A stretch of DNA of 64,000 bases from Oligoflexia bacterium. GTDB lineage: Bacteria > Bdellovibrionota_G > JALEGL01. The notes below the pieces were generated by a model, which did not search any database, was not told where the DNA came from, and saw nothing but the letters and a program-made list of their open reading frames with translations. Below are positions 17,323 to 26,173 of the stretch, piece by piece. Where the stretch lies: assembly GCA_035326705.1 (NCBI GenBank), contig DAOLES010000004.1:192008-256007 (forward strand), written 5' to 3'. The translations under genes and the position numbers were made by a program. How positions within the stretch are numbered: position 1 is the stretch's first letter; the number at the start of each line of letters is the position of its first letter.

Positions 17323-18486
17323 ATGCGTAATAAAAAATTTATTGCTGTGGGTAGTCAAACAGTTGATAATGAAGATGTGGCCTATGTCTCGGCTATGCTC
17401 AAAGATGATTTTCTAACGCAAGGTCCGCAAGTTGAGAAATTTGAACAAAGCTTGTCCAGTTTTTTACAGGCGCCTTATGTTAGCGCTATGTCCAGTGGGA
17501 GTGCAGCTTTACACATTGCCTGTAAAGTTTTTGGCTGCGATCAAGACACGATCTTGTATTCTTCACCCATCACTTTTGTTGCAAGTCAAAATGCTGCCCT
17601 GCACTTTGGGGCAAAAAACCAATTCATTGATGTTAATCCTTCTACAGGAAATATGGATATAACGGCTTTAGAGCAAACCTTGGCACAAAGTAAAGCTAAA
17701 AACAAAATCATTATGCCCGTTCATTTTGCAGGTTTGGCTTGTGATTTAGATGAGATTAATGCTTTGGCAAAGCATTATGATGCAAAGGTCATAGAAGATG
17801 CTTCACACGCTTTGGGAGCAAAGTATAAAGGGAAATTTATTGGAGCGACTCACGCTGAGCATTTGGTAACTTTAAGTTTTCACCCCTTAAAGCATATCAC
17901 TACGGCAGAAGGAGGGGCTGTTACTTGTATGGATTCAGAGCAGTTGCAACAATGCAACTTGTATCGCAGCCATGGTATTGATAAAAATATACAAACCATA
18001 GAAGATCAAAAAGGCAAACTGTGGCACCATGAGATGCATGTTTTAGGCTTTAATTATAGAATGTCAGAGATACATGCAGCTTTGGGTGTAAGCCAAATCA
18101 AAAAGTTGCCAACTTTTTTAGAAAAAAGAAAAAATATGGCTTCTGTGTATTCCAACCAATTAAAAGAAGTTGACTGTCATTTGCCCAGCACTGAAGCGGA
18201 TAAAGAGCACGCGTGGTTGCTGTACATGATCCAAGTTGATTTTAAATCTCGCAAGCTTGATAAGAATGACTTTATGTTAGCATTAAGAGAAAAAGGTATT
18301 GGCTCGCAAGTGCATAACATACCTGTCTATAGGCAGCCATACTTTATAAAACTATATGGTGAACAACGGCATAAGTTTCCTGGGGCAGAAAAGTTTTTTG
18401 AGCAAACTTTATCTATCCCTTTGCATCCTGGTTTGACCGAAGAAGATCAGGCTTATGTGGTTAAAACGTTAAAAGAGTTATTGTAG
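17323..18486 (+). CDS. DegT/DnrJ/EryC1 family aminotransferase (PseC-like)
   Basis: This PLP-dependent enzyme transfers an amino group to a keto-sugar nucleotide. The family motifs are present: SSGSAALHIAC, DASHALGAKYKGK, SFHPLKHITTAEGGAV with the PLP-binding Lys, and GFNYRMSEIHAALG. The sequence most resembles PseC, the 4-aminotransferase of pseudaminic acid synthesis, used for glycosylation of flagella, pili or surface glycans. ATG 17323 (MRNKKFIAVGSQ) is chosen over upstream TTG because homology starts there; no ribosome site is visible. No other pse genes are adjacent, so the exact sugar is not certain. Confidence 0.85.
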   Translation: MRNKKFIAVGSQTVDNEDVAYVSAMLKDDFLTQGPQVEKFEQSLSSFLQAPYVSAMSSGSAALHIACKVFGCDQDTILYSSPITFVASQNAALHFGAKNQFIDVNPSTGNMDITALEQTLAQSKAKNKIIMPVHFAGLACDLDEINALAKHYDAKVIEDASHALGAKYKGKFIGATHAEHLVTLSFHPLKHITTAEGGAVTCMDSEQLQQCNLYRSHGIDKNIQTIEDQKGKLWHHEMHVLGFNYRMSEIHAALGVSQIKKLPTFLEKRKNMASVYSNQLKEVDCHLPSTEADKEHAWLLYMIQVDFKSRKLDKNDFMLALREKGIGSQVHNIPVYRQPYFIKLYGEQRHKFPGAEKFFEQTLSIPLHPGLTEEDQAYVVKTLKELL

Positions 18487-18638
18487 AGACTATGCTAAGT
18501 TAAAAATTATTTGCAAAATTTAGAGAGAAAACCCGATCAGTCAAATGGCATGAAAACTTTTTTAAGCATAATGGAGGGTTTGGATTGTTGGTGTTTCAAA
18601 AACTTGCATAAGTTTGGCTCTGCGCCTATACATAGGAC

Positions 18639-19232
18639 ATGATGAAAAAAGTATATGTTGTTTTGAGTTTAACATTAATGGGAGCATTGTCATCTTGTGG
18701 GATTCAAGCGATTCCTATGGCCAAGAATGAAGTGGATGCCACTTTGTCTGAAGTGACCAATCAGTACCAACGTAGAGCAGATTTGATTCCAAACTTGGTC
18801 AAAACCGTTAAAGCTTATGCTGAGCATGAACAAGAAACTTTAGAGGCCGTGGTTAATGCTAGAGCCAAAGCCACCAGTATGAATATTGATCCCAGTAAAG
18901 CAACCCCAGAACAATTAGAATCCTTTGCCAATGCGCAAGGAGGACTCAGTCAGGCTTTGGGCCGTTTGTTGTTGGTTGCTGAGCAATATCCCAATCTAAA
19001 AGCCGATCAAAATTTTAGAGACTTGCAAGCTCAGTTGGAGGGGACGGAAAATAGAATTACCGTGGCCCGCAACCGACACATTGAAGCCGTCAAACACTTT
19101 AACAACCAAATTACGGTTCCACCCAGCAGTTGGGTGAATAGCTTGTTTTACAAGTTCAGCAAAATGCCACAGTGGACCAGCACAACAAAAACGCCGGAGC
19201 AACTTGAAACAGCACCAGCAGTGGAGTTTTAA
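18639..19232 (+). CDS. lemA: LemA-family lipoprotein
   Basis: The 197-residue protein starts with a lipoprotein signal (LTLMGALSSC lipobox), so it is probably anchored in the envelope. LemA motifs follow: NEVDATLSEVTNQYQRRADLIPNLVKTVK, then NARAKAT and LLLVAEQYPNLKAD.NF..LQ.QLEGTENRI, with NS.FY.F near the end. LemA proteins form helical bundles of unknown role and are usually encoded with TPM-domain genes, exactly as here: two follow within 10-13 bp. Confidence 0.93.
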   Translation: MMKKVYVVLSLTLMGALSSCGIQAIPMAKNEVDATLSEVTNQYQRRADLIPNLVKTVKAYAEHEQETLEAVVNARAKATSMNIDPSKATPEQLESFANAQGGLSQALGRLLLVAEQYPNLKADQNFRDLQAQLEGTENRITVARNRHIEAVKHFNNQITVPPSSWVNSLFYKFSKMPQWTSTTKTPEQLETAPAVEF

Positions 19233-19241
19233 ATTAGCGTC

Positions 19242-20030
19242 TTGATAAAAACGATTCAATTGTATGTTTTAACGCTTGTCTTGGCAATGCCAGTGTTTGC
19301 GGTTGGAATTGATATTCCTGTATTGACCGGGCCTGTGGTTGATCAGGCAGGTTTATTTAATCCGCAACAAAGAGATGAGATAGAACGTTTTTTATACACT
19401 TTGGATCAAAAGACAGATGTTCAAATTGCGGTATTAAGTGTTCAATCTTTGCTTGGAGAAACAATAGAGCAGGCTTCTATCCGCGTTGCGGATCAATGGC
19501 AGCTAGGCCATAAAAAAACCGATAAAGGTCTGTTAATTTTAATTGCCAAAGATGAGCGCAGGGTTAGAGTAGAGGTGGGGCAAGGCTTAGAAGGTGATGT
19601 CCCGGATGCTTACAGTAAAAGAATCATTGAGCGCTACATTGTCCCTAATTTTAAACAAGGTCTGTTTTACAAGGGAGTGATGCAGGGAGTGTTTCAGCTG
19701 TGTAATTTGGTGTTGAGCCCAGAAGAAAAAAAGATTGTTTTTGCACAAGGGGATCAATTTAAAGCCTTAAATAAAAGTACAAATCAAGAGTCTATCCCTT
19801 GGCCATTTGTTTTATTTTTTATTGTGGCCATTGCTTTAAAGCTTTATTTTGCAAGATCGCGTTATTCCCAGCAGGGTTCTGGCTATAGACGCAACCGCAA
19901 TGGTTTTGACCATTTTGATGATTTTTTTGGTGGTGGTTTTGGAGGAGGTTCCTCCTCAGGCAGCGGTTTTGGTGGGTTCCGTGGCGGCGGTGGAGGTTTC
20001 AGCGGCGGTGGAAGCTCGGGTTCTTGGTGA
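19242..20030 (+). CDS. TPM-domain membrane protein (YgcG-like)
   Basis: A TTG start gives a signal peptide (VLTLVLAMPVFAVG) followed by a TPM domain (about 25-165: VVDQAGLFNPQQRDEIE, KTDVQIAVLSVQSL, KTDKGLLILIAKDERRVRVEVGQGLEGDVPD). A single membrane helix (about 187-203) then leads to a Gly/Ser/Phe-rich tail ending GGGSSGSW, the typical low-complexity end of YgcG-type proteins. It is coupled to lemA (10 bp) and to a second TPM gene. The proposed roles of the family (photosystem repair phosphatase in plants, envelope function in bacteria) are not established for this branch. Confidence 0.88.
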   Translation: MIKTIQLYVLTLVLAMPVFAVGIDIPVLTGPVVDQAGLFNPQQRDEIERFLYTLDQKTDVQIAVLSVQSLLGETIEQASIRVADQWQLGHKKTDKGLLILIAKDERRVRVEVGQGLEGDVPDAYSKRIIERYIVPNFKQGLFYKGVMQGVFQLCNLVLSPEEKKIVFAQGDQFKALNKSTNQESIPWPFVLFFIVAIALKLYFARSRYSQQGSGYRRNRNGFDHFDDFFGGGFGGGSSSGSGFGGFRGGGGGFSGGGSSGSW

Positions 20031-20042
20031 GGAGTATGTGTA

Positions 20043-20720
20043 ATGCAAAACAATGAACAACAACCCTTATGGATTCAAGACTGGATTAAAAAAGATTTCT
20101 CGCAAGCCATTGAACAGGCAATTGAAAACGCAGAAAAAAAATGTGCCTTGGATTTTTTTCCGGTGGTGGTGAAGAGTTCAACAACCTTAGGCCACATTTT
20201 TCCCTTGTTAACCTTGCTGCTATTTGCAGTGTATGTGAGTGCGCTTACCTTAATACCATTGCCCAAACTTGGCTTGTGGGGTGTTGGTGTGCACGGCATG
20301 ATGGTTTTGATCATGATGATTTTGGCTTACAGTTTAAGTGAAAACCTATGGCTTGCCCGTTGGCTAACAGCCAAAAAGGATCAGCGCTATTCAGTTGAGC
20401 AAGCGGCGCGTTTGGCTTACTATGAGCATGCCATTGATCAGCATCCCAGTGTATTAATTTTTGTGTCTCTGATGGAGCGGCAAGTTGTAGTGTTGTGCAA
20501 TGAAAAAGTGCAAGCCAAGCTTAAAGGCGATATTTTTAAAGATCACATTAACAAGTTATTGCCCTTACTTAAAAGAAAACAATTACAACAGGCTTTGTGT
20601 CAATGCATTGCCGGTTTGGCCAATAGTATGCAACAGGCTTTTCCCTTACAAGGAGAAAAGCCCAAAAATGCCTTAAGCAATAAAGTATTGCTTAAAAAAC
20701 CAGATGATGAACAAGCTTAG
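20043..20720 (+). CDS. Second TPM-domain membrane protein
   Basis: The 225-residue protein carries two adjacent membrane helices (about 50-72 and 80-102) flanked by TPM-type segments: an N-terminal part with AIENAEKKCALDFFPVVVKSS and a C-terminal part with RLAYYEHAIDQHPSVLIFVSLMERQVVVLCNEK. This split arrangement is usual for the smaller partner in lemA-TPM-TPM operons. GAGGAG lies 7-8 nt before the ATG and overlaps the end of the preceding gene, so translation is coupled. Its stop overlaps the convergent gene by 4 bp. Confidence 0.82.
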   Translation: MQNNEQQPLWIQDWIKKDFSQAIEQAIENAEKKCALDFFPVVVKSSTTLGHIFPLLTLLLFAVYVSALTLIPLPKLGLWGVGVHGMMVLIMMILAYSLSENLWLARWLTAKKDQRYSVEQAARLAYYEHAIDQHPSVLIFVSLMERQVVVLCNEKVQAKLKGDIFKDHINKLLPLLKRKQLQQALCQCIAGLANSMQQAFPLQGEKPKNALSNKVLLKKPDDEQA

Positions 20721-21187
20721 TAGTTAGCACTGGCTTGCATGATGACATGAAAATCAACAATTTCAGGTTCATTTTGTCTGGTGTCTACTTCAGGATCTTC
20801 AATGTAGATAGTCAAATAACGGTTTGCTTTATTCACAACGGTTCTTAGACGAAAACTTTGTCCATACAACCAAACATCCTCTGCATTTTGCCAGACATCC
20901 TCTTGACCATCAACTTTTTCAAAGTCATTGATTTTAATGCTTAATGCTTTGTTTCTGCTTTCTTGGGTGAACTCAATGTTAATGGTCCAGTCACCCAAAA
21001 TGCGTAAAAAATTGGCTTGCAGGTGCAGTTGGTCATCTTTGCTGTAATCTATGGTTTTATCAATAAGATAGGTGTGTTTGTGCTGCGCATAAGAGGCAAT
21101 AGCATTGACAGGTGCTTGCGCATGAGCGTTGCTTAAAAAAGCAAAGATTGAAAAAAATGTTAAAAAGCCTAGATATAAATGTCTCAT
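20717..21187 (-). CDS. Secreted protein of unknown function
   Basis: The 156-residue product has a signal peptide (MRHLYLGFLTFFSIFAFLSNAHAQA) and a beta-rich mature domain without cysteines. WTINIEFTQE, IKINDFEKVDG and LTIYIEDPEVD resemble strands of a small immunoglobulin-like sandwich, but no family was recognised. It is convergent with the TPM gene and its 3' ends overlap by 4 bp. Confidence 0.65.
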   Translation of the reverse strand: MRHLYLGFLTFFSIFAFLSNAHAQAPVNAIASYAQHKHTYLIDKTIDYSKDDQLHLQANFLRILGDWTINIEFTQESRNKALSIKINDFEKVDGQEDVWQNAEDVWLYGQSFRLRTVVNKANRYLTIYIEDPEVDTRQNEPEIVDFHVIMQASANY

Positions 21188-21407
21188 AATAACCCCATTT
21201 GAATATGTTTAATAAAGAATAAACAGTTAGCTAGAAACCATATAAAAAGAAAATAAATAAAAATTATATATCTATAAAAATTGTCTATAATAATAGCTTT
21301 TTAAAAAGGTTAATAAAACTAAATCCTTAGGAATCCTAAATAGAAAATATTGTCTTTTTTACTTTATAGTCTTGCCAAATTGGCTTTGATCTTTAATATG
21401 CCTTCTC

Positions 21408-23792
21408 ATGAATTTTGAAACATGGATCAAACAGACCTGTCCAGGGGTTAGTTTTAAAGCAGCCACTGCCGTACTGGAGTTGAGTGCAGAAGGCGCAACA
21501 TTACCGTTTATTGCGCGTTATCGTAAAGAAAAAACTGGAGGCCTGGATGAAGTGGCCATACAAGCTGTTTTAGATGCCAAAGAAAATTTTGAAACCATCA
21601 TCAAGCGACAAGCCTATATTGTTGACGAAATTGCCAAACAAGAAAAGTTAACGGATGAATTAAAAAAGAAGATTGAAAGCACCTTTGTTCTATCGGTTTT
21701 AGAAGATTTGTACCAACCTTATAAACTCAAGAAAAAAACCAAAGCCACTGTTGCTAAAGAAGCCGGTTTAGAGCCTTTTGCCAATTGGTTGTGGGATTGT
21801 GGGCATGGCGTCGCCAAAGCCCAAGATGGAGAAATCGCTGAAAAAGTAGCTTTAGCCTACCTTAATGCTGATCATAAAATCAACAGTGCTGAAGATGCCA
21901 TCAAAGGCGCACAAGATATATTGATTGAACGTTTAAGCGAAGACGCGGACCTCAAACAAAAAGTGAGAGACATTGTTTTTCAAAAAGCTTTTTTGCACAG
22001 TGAAAAAGGTAAAAATGCCAAACCGCACAGTAAGTTTGAGCCCTACTTTGAGTTCTCACAAGCTGTGCAAACCTTGATGGAAGAAGGCAGTTCGCACCGT
22101 TACTTGGCCATTCGACGCGGTTGGATGGAACAAGAGTTGAGCATTAAGTTTGATTTTGCCCCAGACAGCGGCCAAAGCTTGGAAGATCATTTGCTTGAAT
22201 TGTATTACGCGGCAGCGTGTAGCGAGGAAAATTTTTCAGAAAAAGACCTCTTGCATAAAGCGGCGCGCATGGCGCTAAAAGTCTATGTGCTTTCCAGCAT
22301 AGAAAATGAAGTACATAAAGAGTTAAGAGAAGCCGCAGATATTGCAGCCATTACTGTATTTGCTGAGAATGTAAAAAAACTGTTGTTGGCCGCACCTTTT
22401 GGGCCTAAGGCTGTTTTGGGTGTTGACCCTGGTATTAGAACGGGTTGTAAATTGGCCGTGATAGATGCCTCAGGCAAATATGTGTCTGATGCGGTAATGC
22501 ATTTAAATACAGAGGCCAATAAGCAAGCGGCAGCCAAAGGTTTGTTGGCTGTGATTGCAGCTTATGACATCAAGGCCATTGCCGTAGGCAATGGTACCGC
22601 AGGTCGTGAAACAGAAAGTTTTGTTAGGCAAGTGCTTAAAGATGCCGGTGTAAAAGTGGATGTGACCATGGTCAATGAGTCTGGAGCTAGTATTTACAGC
22701 GCCAGTGAAACGGCAAGGGAAGAGTTTCCCAATTTAGATGTGACCGTGCGCGGAGCCATTTCCATTGCCCGTCGTTTGCAAGATCCTTTGGCGGAGCTGG
22801 TCAAAATTGAACCCAAAAGCATTGGGGTAGGCCAATATCAGCACGATGTCTCACAAACGGCTTTAAAAAAACGACTAGAGTTGGTGGTGGATGTTTGTGT
22901 GAACTCGGTTGGCGTTAACTTGAACACAGCTTCCTATCATTTGCTTTCTCGTGTGGCCGGCATTGGTCCAAGTTTGGCTAAAACCATTGTTGATTACCGA
23001 GCGCAAAACGGCTTGTTTCAATCCAAGCAAGACTTGTTAAAAGTTTCACGTTTTAGTGACAAAACCTTAGAGCAAGCAGCAGGCTTTTTACGCATCCCAG
23101 AAGCCAAAAATCCTTTGGATAACACCGGTGTTCACCCAGAGCGTTACAAGGCATTGACGGAAGTTGCTGAAAAAATGGGGCAAACCTTAAAAAGCTTAAT
23201 GGGTGCTCAAGGCGTACAAGCTTTGAGAAACAGTGAGCATGGTAAAAACTTAAAAGCTTTGATGGGCGAGTACACCTATGAAGATGTGCTTAAGGAATTG
23301 GAAAAGCCAGGCCGTGACCCGCGTGAAACCTTTGCTGTATTTTCTTATCGAGATGATATCAGTGAGGTCAAAGATCTTAAGGCGGATATGATTTGTCCTG
23401 GGATTGTCACCAACGTCACCAACTTTGGTGCTTTTGTGGATATAGGAGTGCATCAAGATGGCTTGGTGCATATTTCACAAATGTCTCATGACTTTGTCAA
23501 AGACCCTAGAGATGTGGTGAGTCCAGGGGATCATGTCACGGTAAAAGTGATGGATGTCAACTTGGATAAAAAGCAAATTGCTTTGAGCATGCGCTTGTCT
23601 GAGCAAGGAAGTCAACAGCAAAGTCCCAAAACGTCCGCGGCGGACAGACCTTCTGCTGCAAACAAAGAATCAAGAAAATATAACCCTGGACAACGCTCCG
23701 GGGGTGCTCCGGCAAAGCCAAAGCAAAACGGTCCAGCCAAAGCCACCCATAATCCATTTGCGGCCTTGGCAGATTTTAAAGTGAAAAAGTAA
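21408..23792 (+). CDS. tex: Tex-family RNA-binding transcription accessory protein
   Basis: Tex is a nucleic-acid-binding protein related to eukaryotic Spt6. The N-terminal helical region contains AEGATLPFIARYRKEKTGGLDE and LEDLYQPYKLKKKTKAT, the YqgF-like domain (about 335-470) contains LGVDPGIRTGCKLAVID and GNGTAGRETE, then come the helix-hairpin-helix repeats (VGVNLNTASYHLLSRVAGIG) and an S1 domain (about 655-725: GIVTNVTNFGAFVDIGVHQDGLVHIS). A basic Ser/Pro-rich tail ends the 794-residue protein. It stands alone; a 220-bp AT-rich leader precedes it. Confidence 0.96.
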   Translation: MNFETWIKQTCPGVSFKAATAVLELSAEGATLPFIARYRKEKTGGLDEVAIQAVLDAKENFETIIKRQAYIVDEIAKQEKLTDELKKKIESTFVLSVLEDLYQPYKLKKKTKATVAKEAGLEPFANWLWDCGHGVAKAQDGEIAEKVALAYLNADHKINSAEDAIKGAQDILIERLSEDADLKQKVRDIVFQKAFLHSEKGKNAKPHSKFEPYFEFSQAVQTLMEEGSSHRYLAIRRGWMEQELSIKFDFAPDSGQSLEDHLLELYYAAACSEENFSEKDLLHKAARMALKVYVLSSIENEVHKELREAADIAAITVFAENVKKLLLAAPFGPKAVLGVDPGIRTGCKLAVIDASGKYVSDAVMHLNTEANKQAAAKGLLAVIAAYDIKAIAVGNGTAGRETESFVRQVLKDAGVKVDVTMVNESGASIYSASETAREEFPNLDVTVRGAISIARRLQDPLAELVKIEPKSIGVGQYQHDVSQTALKKRLELVVDVCVNSVGVNLNTASYHLLSRVAGIGPSLAKTIVDYRAQNGLFQSKQDLLKVSRFSDKTLEQAAGFLRIPEAKNPLDNTGVHPERYKALTEVAEKMGQTLKSLMGAQGVQALRNSEHGKNLKALMGEYTYEDVLKELEKPGRDPRETFAVFSYRDDISEVKDLKADMICPGIVTNVTNFGAFVDIGVHQDGLVHISQMSHDFVKDPRDVVSPGDHVTVKVMDVNLDKKQIALSMRLSEQGSQQQSPKTSAADRPSAANKESRKYNPGQRSGGAPAKPKQNGPAKATHNPFAALADFKVKK

Positions 23793-23820
23793 GATCATGT
23801 CAGGCTATGGTTTTTAATCA

Positions 23821-24729
23821 CTAAGGAATATATGGATAGTACAAATAAAGAGATGACGTGGTCGAGGCGGTTATTTCACTGTTGCCAAAGCCTAAGATAG
23901 GCGTTTCTTCGTTCAATAAATTGCGGAAAGAATACGATAAACGGCGGATGCTGTCGCTGGGGTTGGCTTGAATATTTTGTGCTTCTTGATACTGGGCATC
24001 TCTGAGCGTATTAAAATTAAAACTCATGACGCCCGGTGCTGCCGGCCTAATGGCATAGGATAAAATACATTGTTCAATGCAGACATTGCCTCTAACATCA
24101 GGATAAGCGGGAGAAAACTCAATGTTAACCCCTTCTTCAAATGTGGTTGAGGTGTCGTTTGTTCGGTAATTGATAAAACTGACGGCTTCTGGCATGCGAA
24201 TTTGTTGAAACCTAATGCCGCCTTGCGGATCAATAATGCAAACGTTGGCTTTGTTGATGGGGCGTAAATCAATGTAATCAGAGTAATAACCAACATTGGT
24301 GTTGGTGCTTTCTTTATAAGGCAGTTGTCGACCATTGATTAAAACTTTGTAACCATCGTCTAAGCGTAAGAAAGATGCGGGTTGACCAATGGGATTAATT
24401 TTAATCTCAACATAAACACTGTTAAAAATAGCATAAGAGCTTAATAAAGTGAGTCTAAAATTACTATTGTTTTCCTGGCCATTGACCGGGTTGGTCACTG
24501 TAGGCGTTACAGAGTCTGGATGGACGCCGTTGGGGTAATTGTCTAAATCTTGGCACAAGTCATTGATTTCTGACTGGCTGAAGCTTAGCTCTTGATCAAT
24601 TAAAGGTTCTTGAATGACCTCTTCATATTGAGTGAAAGTGTTTGGATCACCAATGCTAACATTTGAACATGCGTTTAATAGCCCTGCTGTTGTCAATAAA
24701 CTGACAGCAAGAAAAATATTTTTTTTCAT
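23821..24729 (-). CDS. Lipoprotein of unknown function
   Basis: The start at 24729 (MKKNIFLAVSLL) is chosen because AAGG lies 6 nt upstream. The lipobox LLNAC makes this an exported lipoprotein of about 302 residues. The mature part is Asn/Ser/Pro-rich with four further cysteines (LCQDL, VCIID, CIEQC) and beta-strand patterns. No domain was recognised. It lies between tex and another secreted unknown, with AT-rich gaps. Confidence 0.7.
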   Translation of the reverse strand: MKKNIFLAVSLLTTAGLLNACSNVSIGDPNTFTQYEEVIQEPLIDQELSFSQSEINDLCQDLDNYPNGVHPDSVTPTVTNPVNGQENNSNFRLTLLSSYAIFNSVYVEIKINPIGQPASFLRLDDGYKVLINGRQLPYKESTNTNVGYYSDYIDLRPINKANVCIIDPQGGIRFQQIRMPEAVSFINYRTNDTSTTFEEGVNIEFSPAYPDVRGNVCIEQCILSYAIRPAAPGVMSFNFNTLRDAQYQEAQNIQANPSDSIRRLSYSFRNLLNEETPILGFGNSEITASTTSSLYLYYPYIP

Positions 24730-24935
24730 TATCAACCTTTGTGTTATCTTTTATTTAAAAATCCCCAATAACATTTATAGTCTAGCAAATTTTTTTAAGG
24801 TAAGTAAAGTTAATATTTTAAGTATTTGATATTAAAAGATTTTAATTTTATATGTCAATTGTAGCATGTTTTTAAAGGCTAAATATTTTTTTGAGAGGCT
24901 TATGATCTTGCTACGAAGGGCTCAAGTTATACGAC

Positions 24936-25931
24936 TTAATCGTTTCCAAAGCATGGATCGACAATCAGTGAAAAATCATGTTTTTGCAAAAGATATTGCA
25001 AGTGACTAAAGCGCGAGGCATCAATAAAAATATGAAGGGTGTCATTGGGGTTTAATCTTTGCGCAAAGTGCTTGATGTTTTCAAACGCAGTGTAGTTTGG
25101 AATAATTAATGTATACAACATATAGTCTTTGGGTTGATTTTGATGGGATGGTTCTAAGGCAGGTAAATCCAGCATAAGCTGTTCTTGGAAGCGTTGCAAA
25201 TCATAAGTATGGTATTGATGGGGGAGTTCTATTAAAGTTTGTTTGTAGAGTGGTAATACATGGCTGAATCGTTTTATATCTTTTTGCAATTGTGACAGAT
25301 TAAAAGGAGCGCCGTCAACCCTAAGCATATGAATGATTTGCGCAACTGTATCCAATGTGATGCCATTGTCCTTGAAAGCTGAAAACGTTAAACACTCTGG
25401 GTTTTCGTATTTTAGGTAATAATGAAAAAGGCGCAATGAATCTAAAAGCGTAAGATAATGCTGTTCAAGTTTAGGGTGCTGGGGCTCACCAACGCAATAG
25501 GCTTTTAAGTTTTCGGGCTTGAGTTGGTTTAAATGTTGTTGAAAATCTAAGACTTCAAACAAACTTTGCATCAACAAACTGTAGGTGTCTTGTAAACCAA
25601 AGATTTTTGATTGCTCAAAAGATTTAGCTAAGTCTTGAAGGGTGGTGGCCAACAAGGTTTGTTCAGTGTCAGCAATATTGAAGAAGGTATTGGGTTTAAA
25701 GCTTTCTTGATTGGCAGCGATAAAACCAAAACTGTGATCAAAATAAGCATGGTCGTACATCAGGTAATGTTGTTGAGAACTGTCGTTTTCTGGGTTTAAG
25801 CTGGACTTGATCACATCAACTTGGTTTTGCAAGCAAGCACTATGATTGCGGGCATGCAAGTGGATGCTTTGGGCAAAAAGAGGGGTCCAGAACCAGCAAT
25901 ACAACAAAAGCGTAAGCAATGATTTTAACAT
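24936..25931 (-). CDS. Secreted protein of unknown function
   Basis: The 331-residue product starts with a signal peptide (LLTLLLYCWFWTPLFAQ). The mature protein begins HLHARNHSACLQ and ends VDPCFGND, with mainly helical sequence between. The general plan (a His-Ser-x-x-Cys motif near the mature N terminus, IFGLQD/IIGLEDP near residue 110, terminal Cys) loosely resembles the secreted gene at 31058-32104, suggesting distant paralogy. No catalytic motif was identified. Confidence 0.65.
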   Translation of the reverse strand: MLKSLLTLLLYCWFWTPLFAQSIHLHARNHSACLQNQVDVIKSSLNPENDSSQQHYLMYDHAYFDHSFGFIAANQESFKPNTFFNIADTEQTLLATTLQDLAKSFEQSKIFGLQDTYSLLMQSLFEVLDFQQHLNQLKPENLKAYCVGEPQHPKLEQHYLTLLDSLRLFHYYLKYENPECLTFSAFKDNGITLDTVAQIIHMLRVDGAPFNLSQLQKDIKRFSHVLPLYKQTLIELPHQYHTYDLQRFQEQLMLDLPALEPSHQNQPKDYMLYTLIIPNYTAFENIKHFAQRLNPNDTLHIFIDASRFSHLQYLLQKHDFSLIVDPCFGND

Positions 25932-26003
25932 TGAAATCAGCTTAATCTAATTTTCTAAAAAAATGCAAACAGTTTACGCAGTGTATTATGAGTTGGCGCG
26001 TAA

Positions 26004-26037
26004 AAGTGACCATATATGGTACCATATATGGTCACTT
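26004..26037. repeat. 34-bp perfect palindrome
   Basis: The dyad is centred between 26020 and 26021. Each half reads AAGTGACCATATATGGT followed by its complement, so the site contains two CCATATATGG blocks. There is no mismatch over all 34 bases. It overlaps a second palindrome at its right end. It lies 140-170 bp before the radical SAM start codon. Confidence 0.8.
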
Positions 26038-26055
26038 GTCCACAGCTGTGGACAA
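26036..26055. promoter_or_regulatory. Palindrome of two DnaA-box-like 9-mers
   Basis: TTGTCCACAG and CTGTGGACAA form a perfect 20-bp dyad. Each arm (TTGTCCACA) is one mismatch from the common DnaA box TTATCCACA and identical to the version used in actinobacteria. A third near-match, CTATCCACA, lies at 26112-26120 beyond about 45 bp of AT-rich DNA. It could be an origin-like site or a DnaA-controlled promoter. Confidence 0.45.
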
Positions 26056-26173
26056 AAATAATAACAATAAAAACAAACACTTAAGTTAATATAAAGGAGC
26101 TTGTACCAAAGCTATCCACAAAACAAAATCCTTTGTCATAAATATTGTTTTGTATGATGAGCGCGGGTAGACT

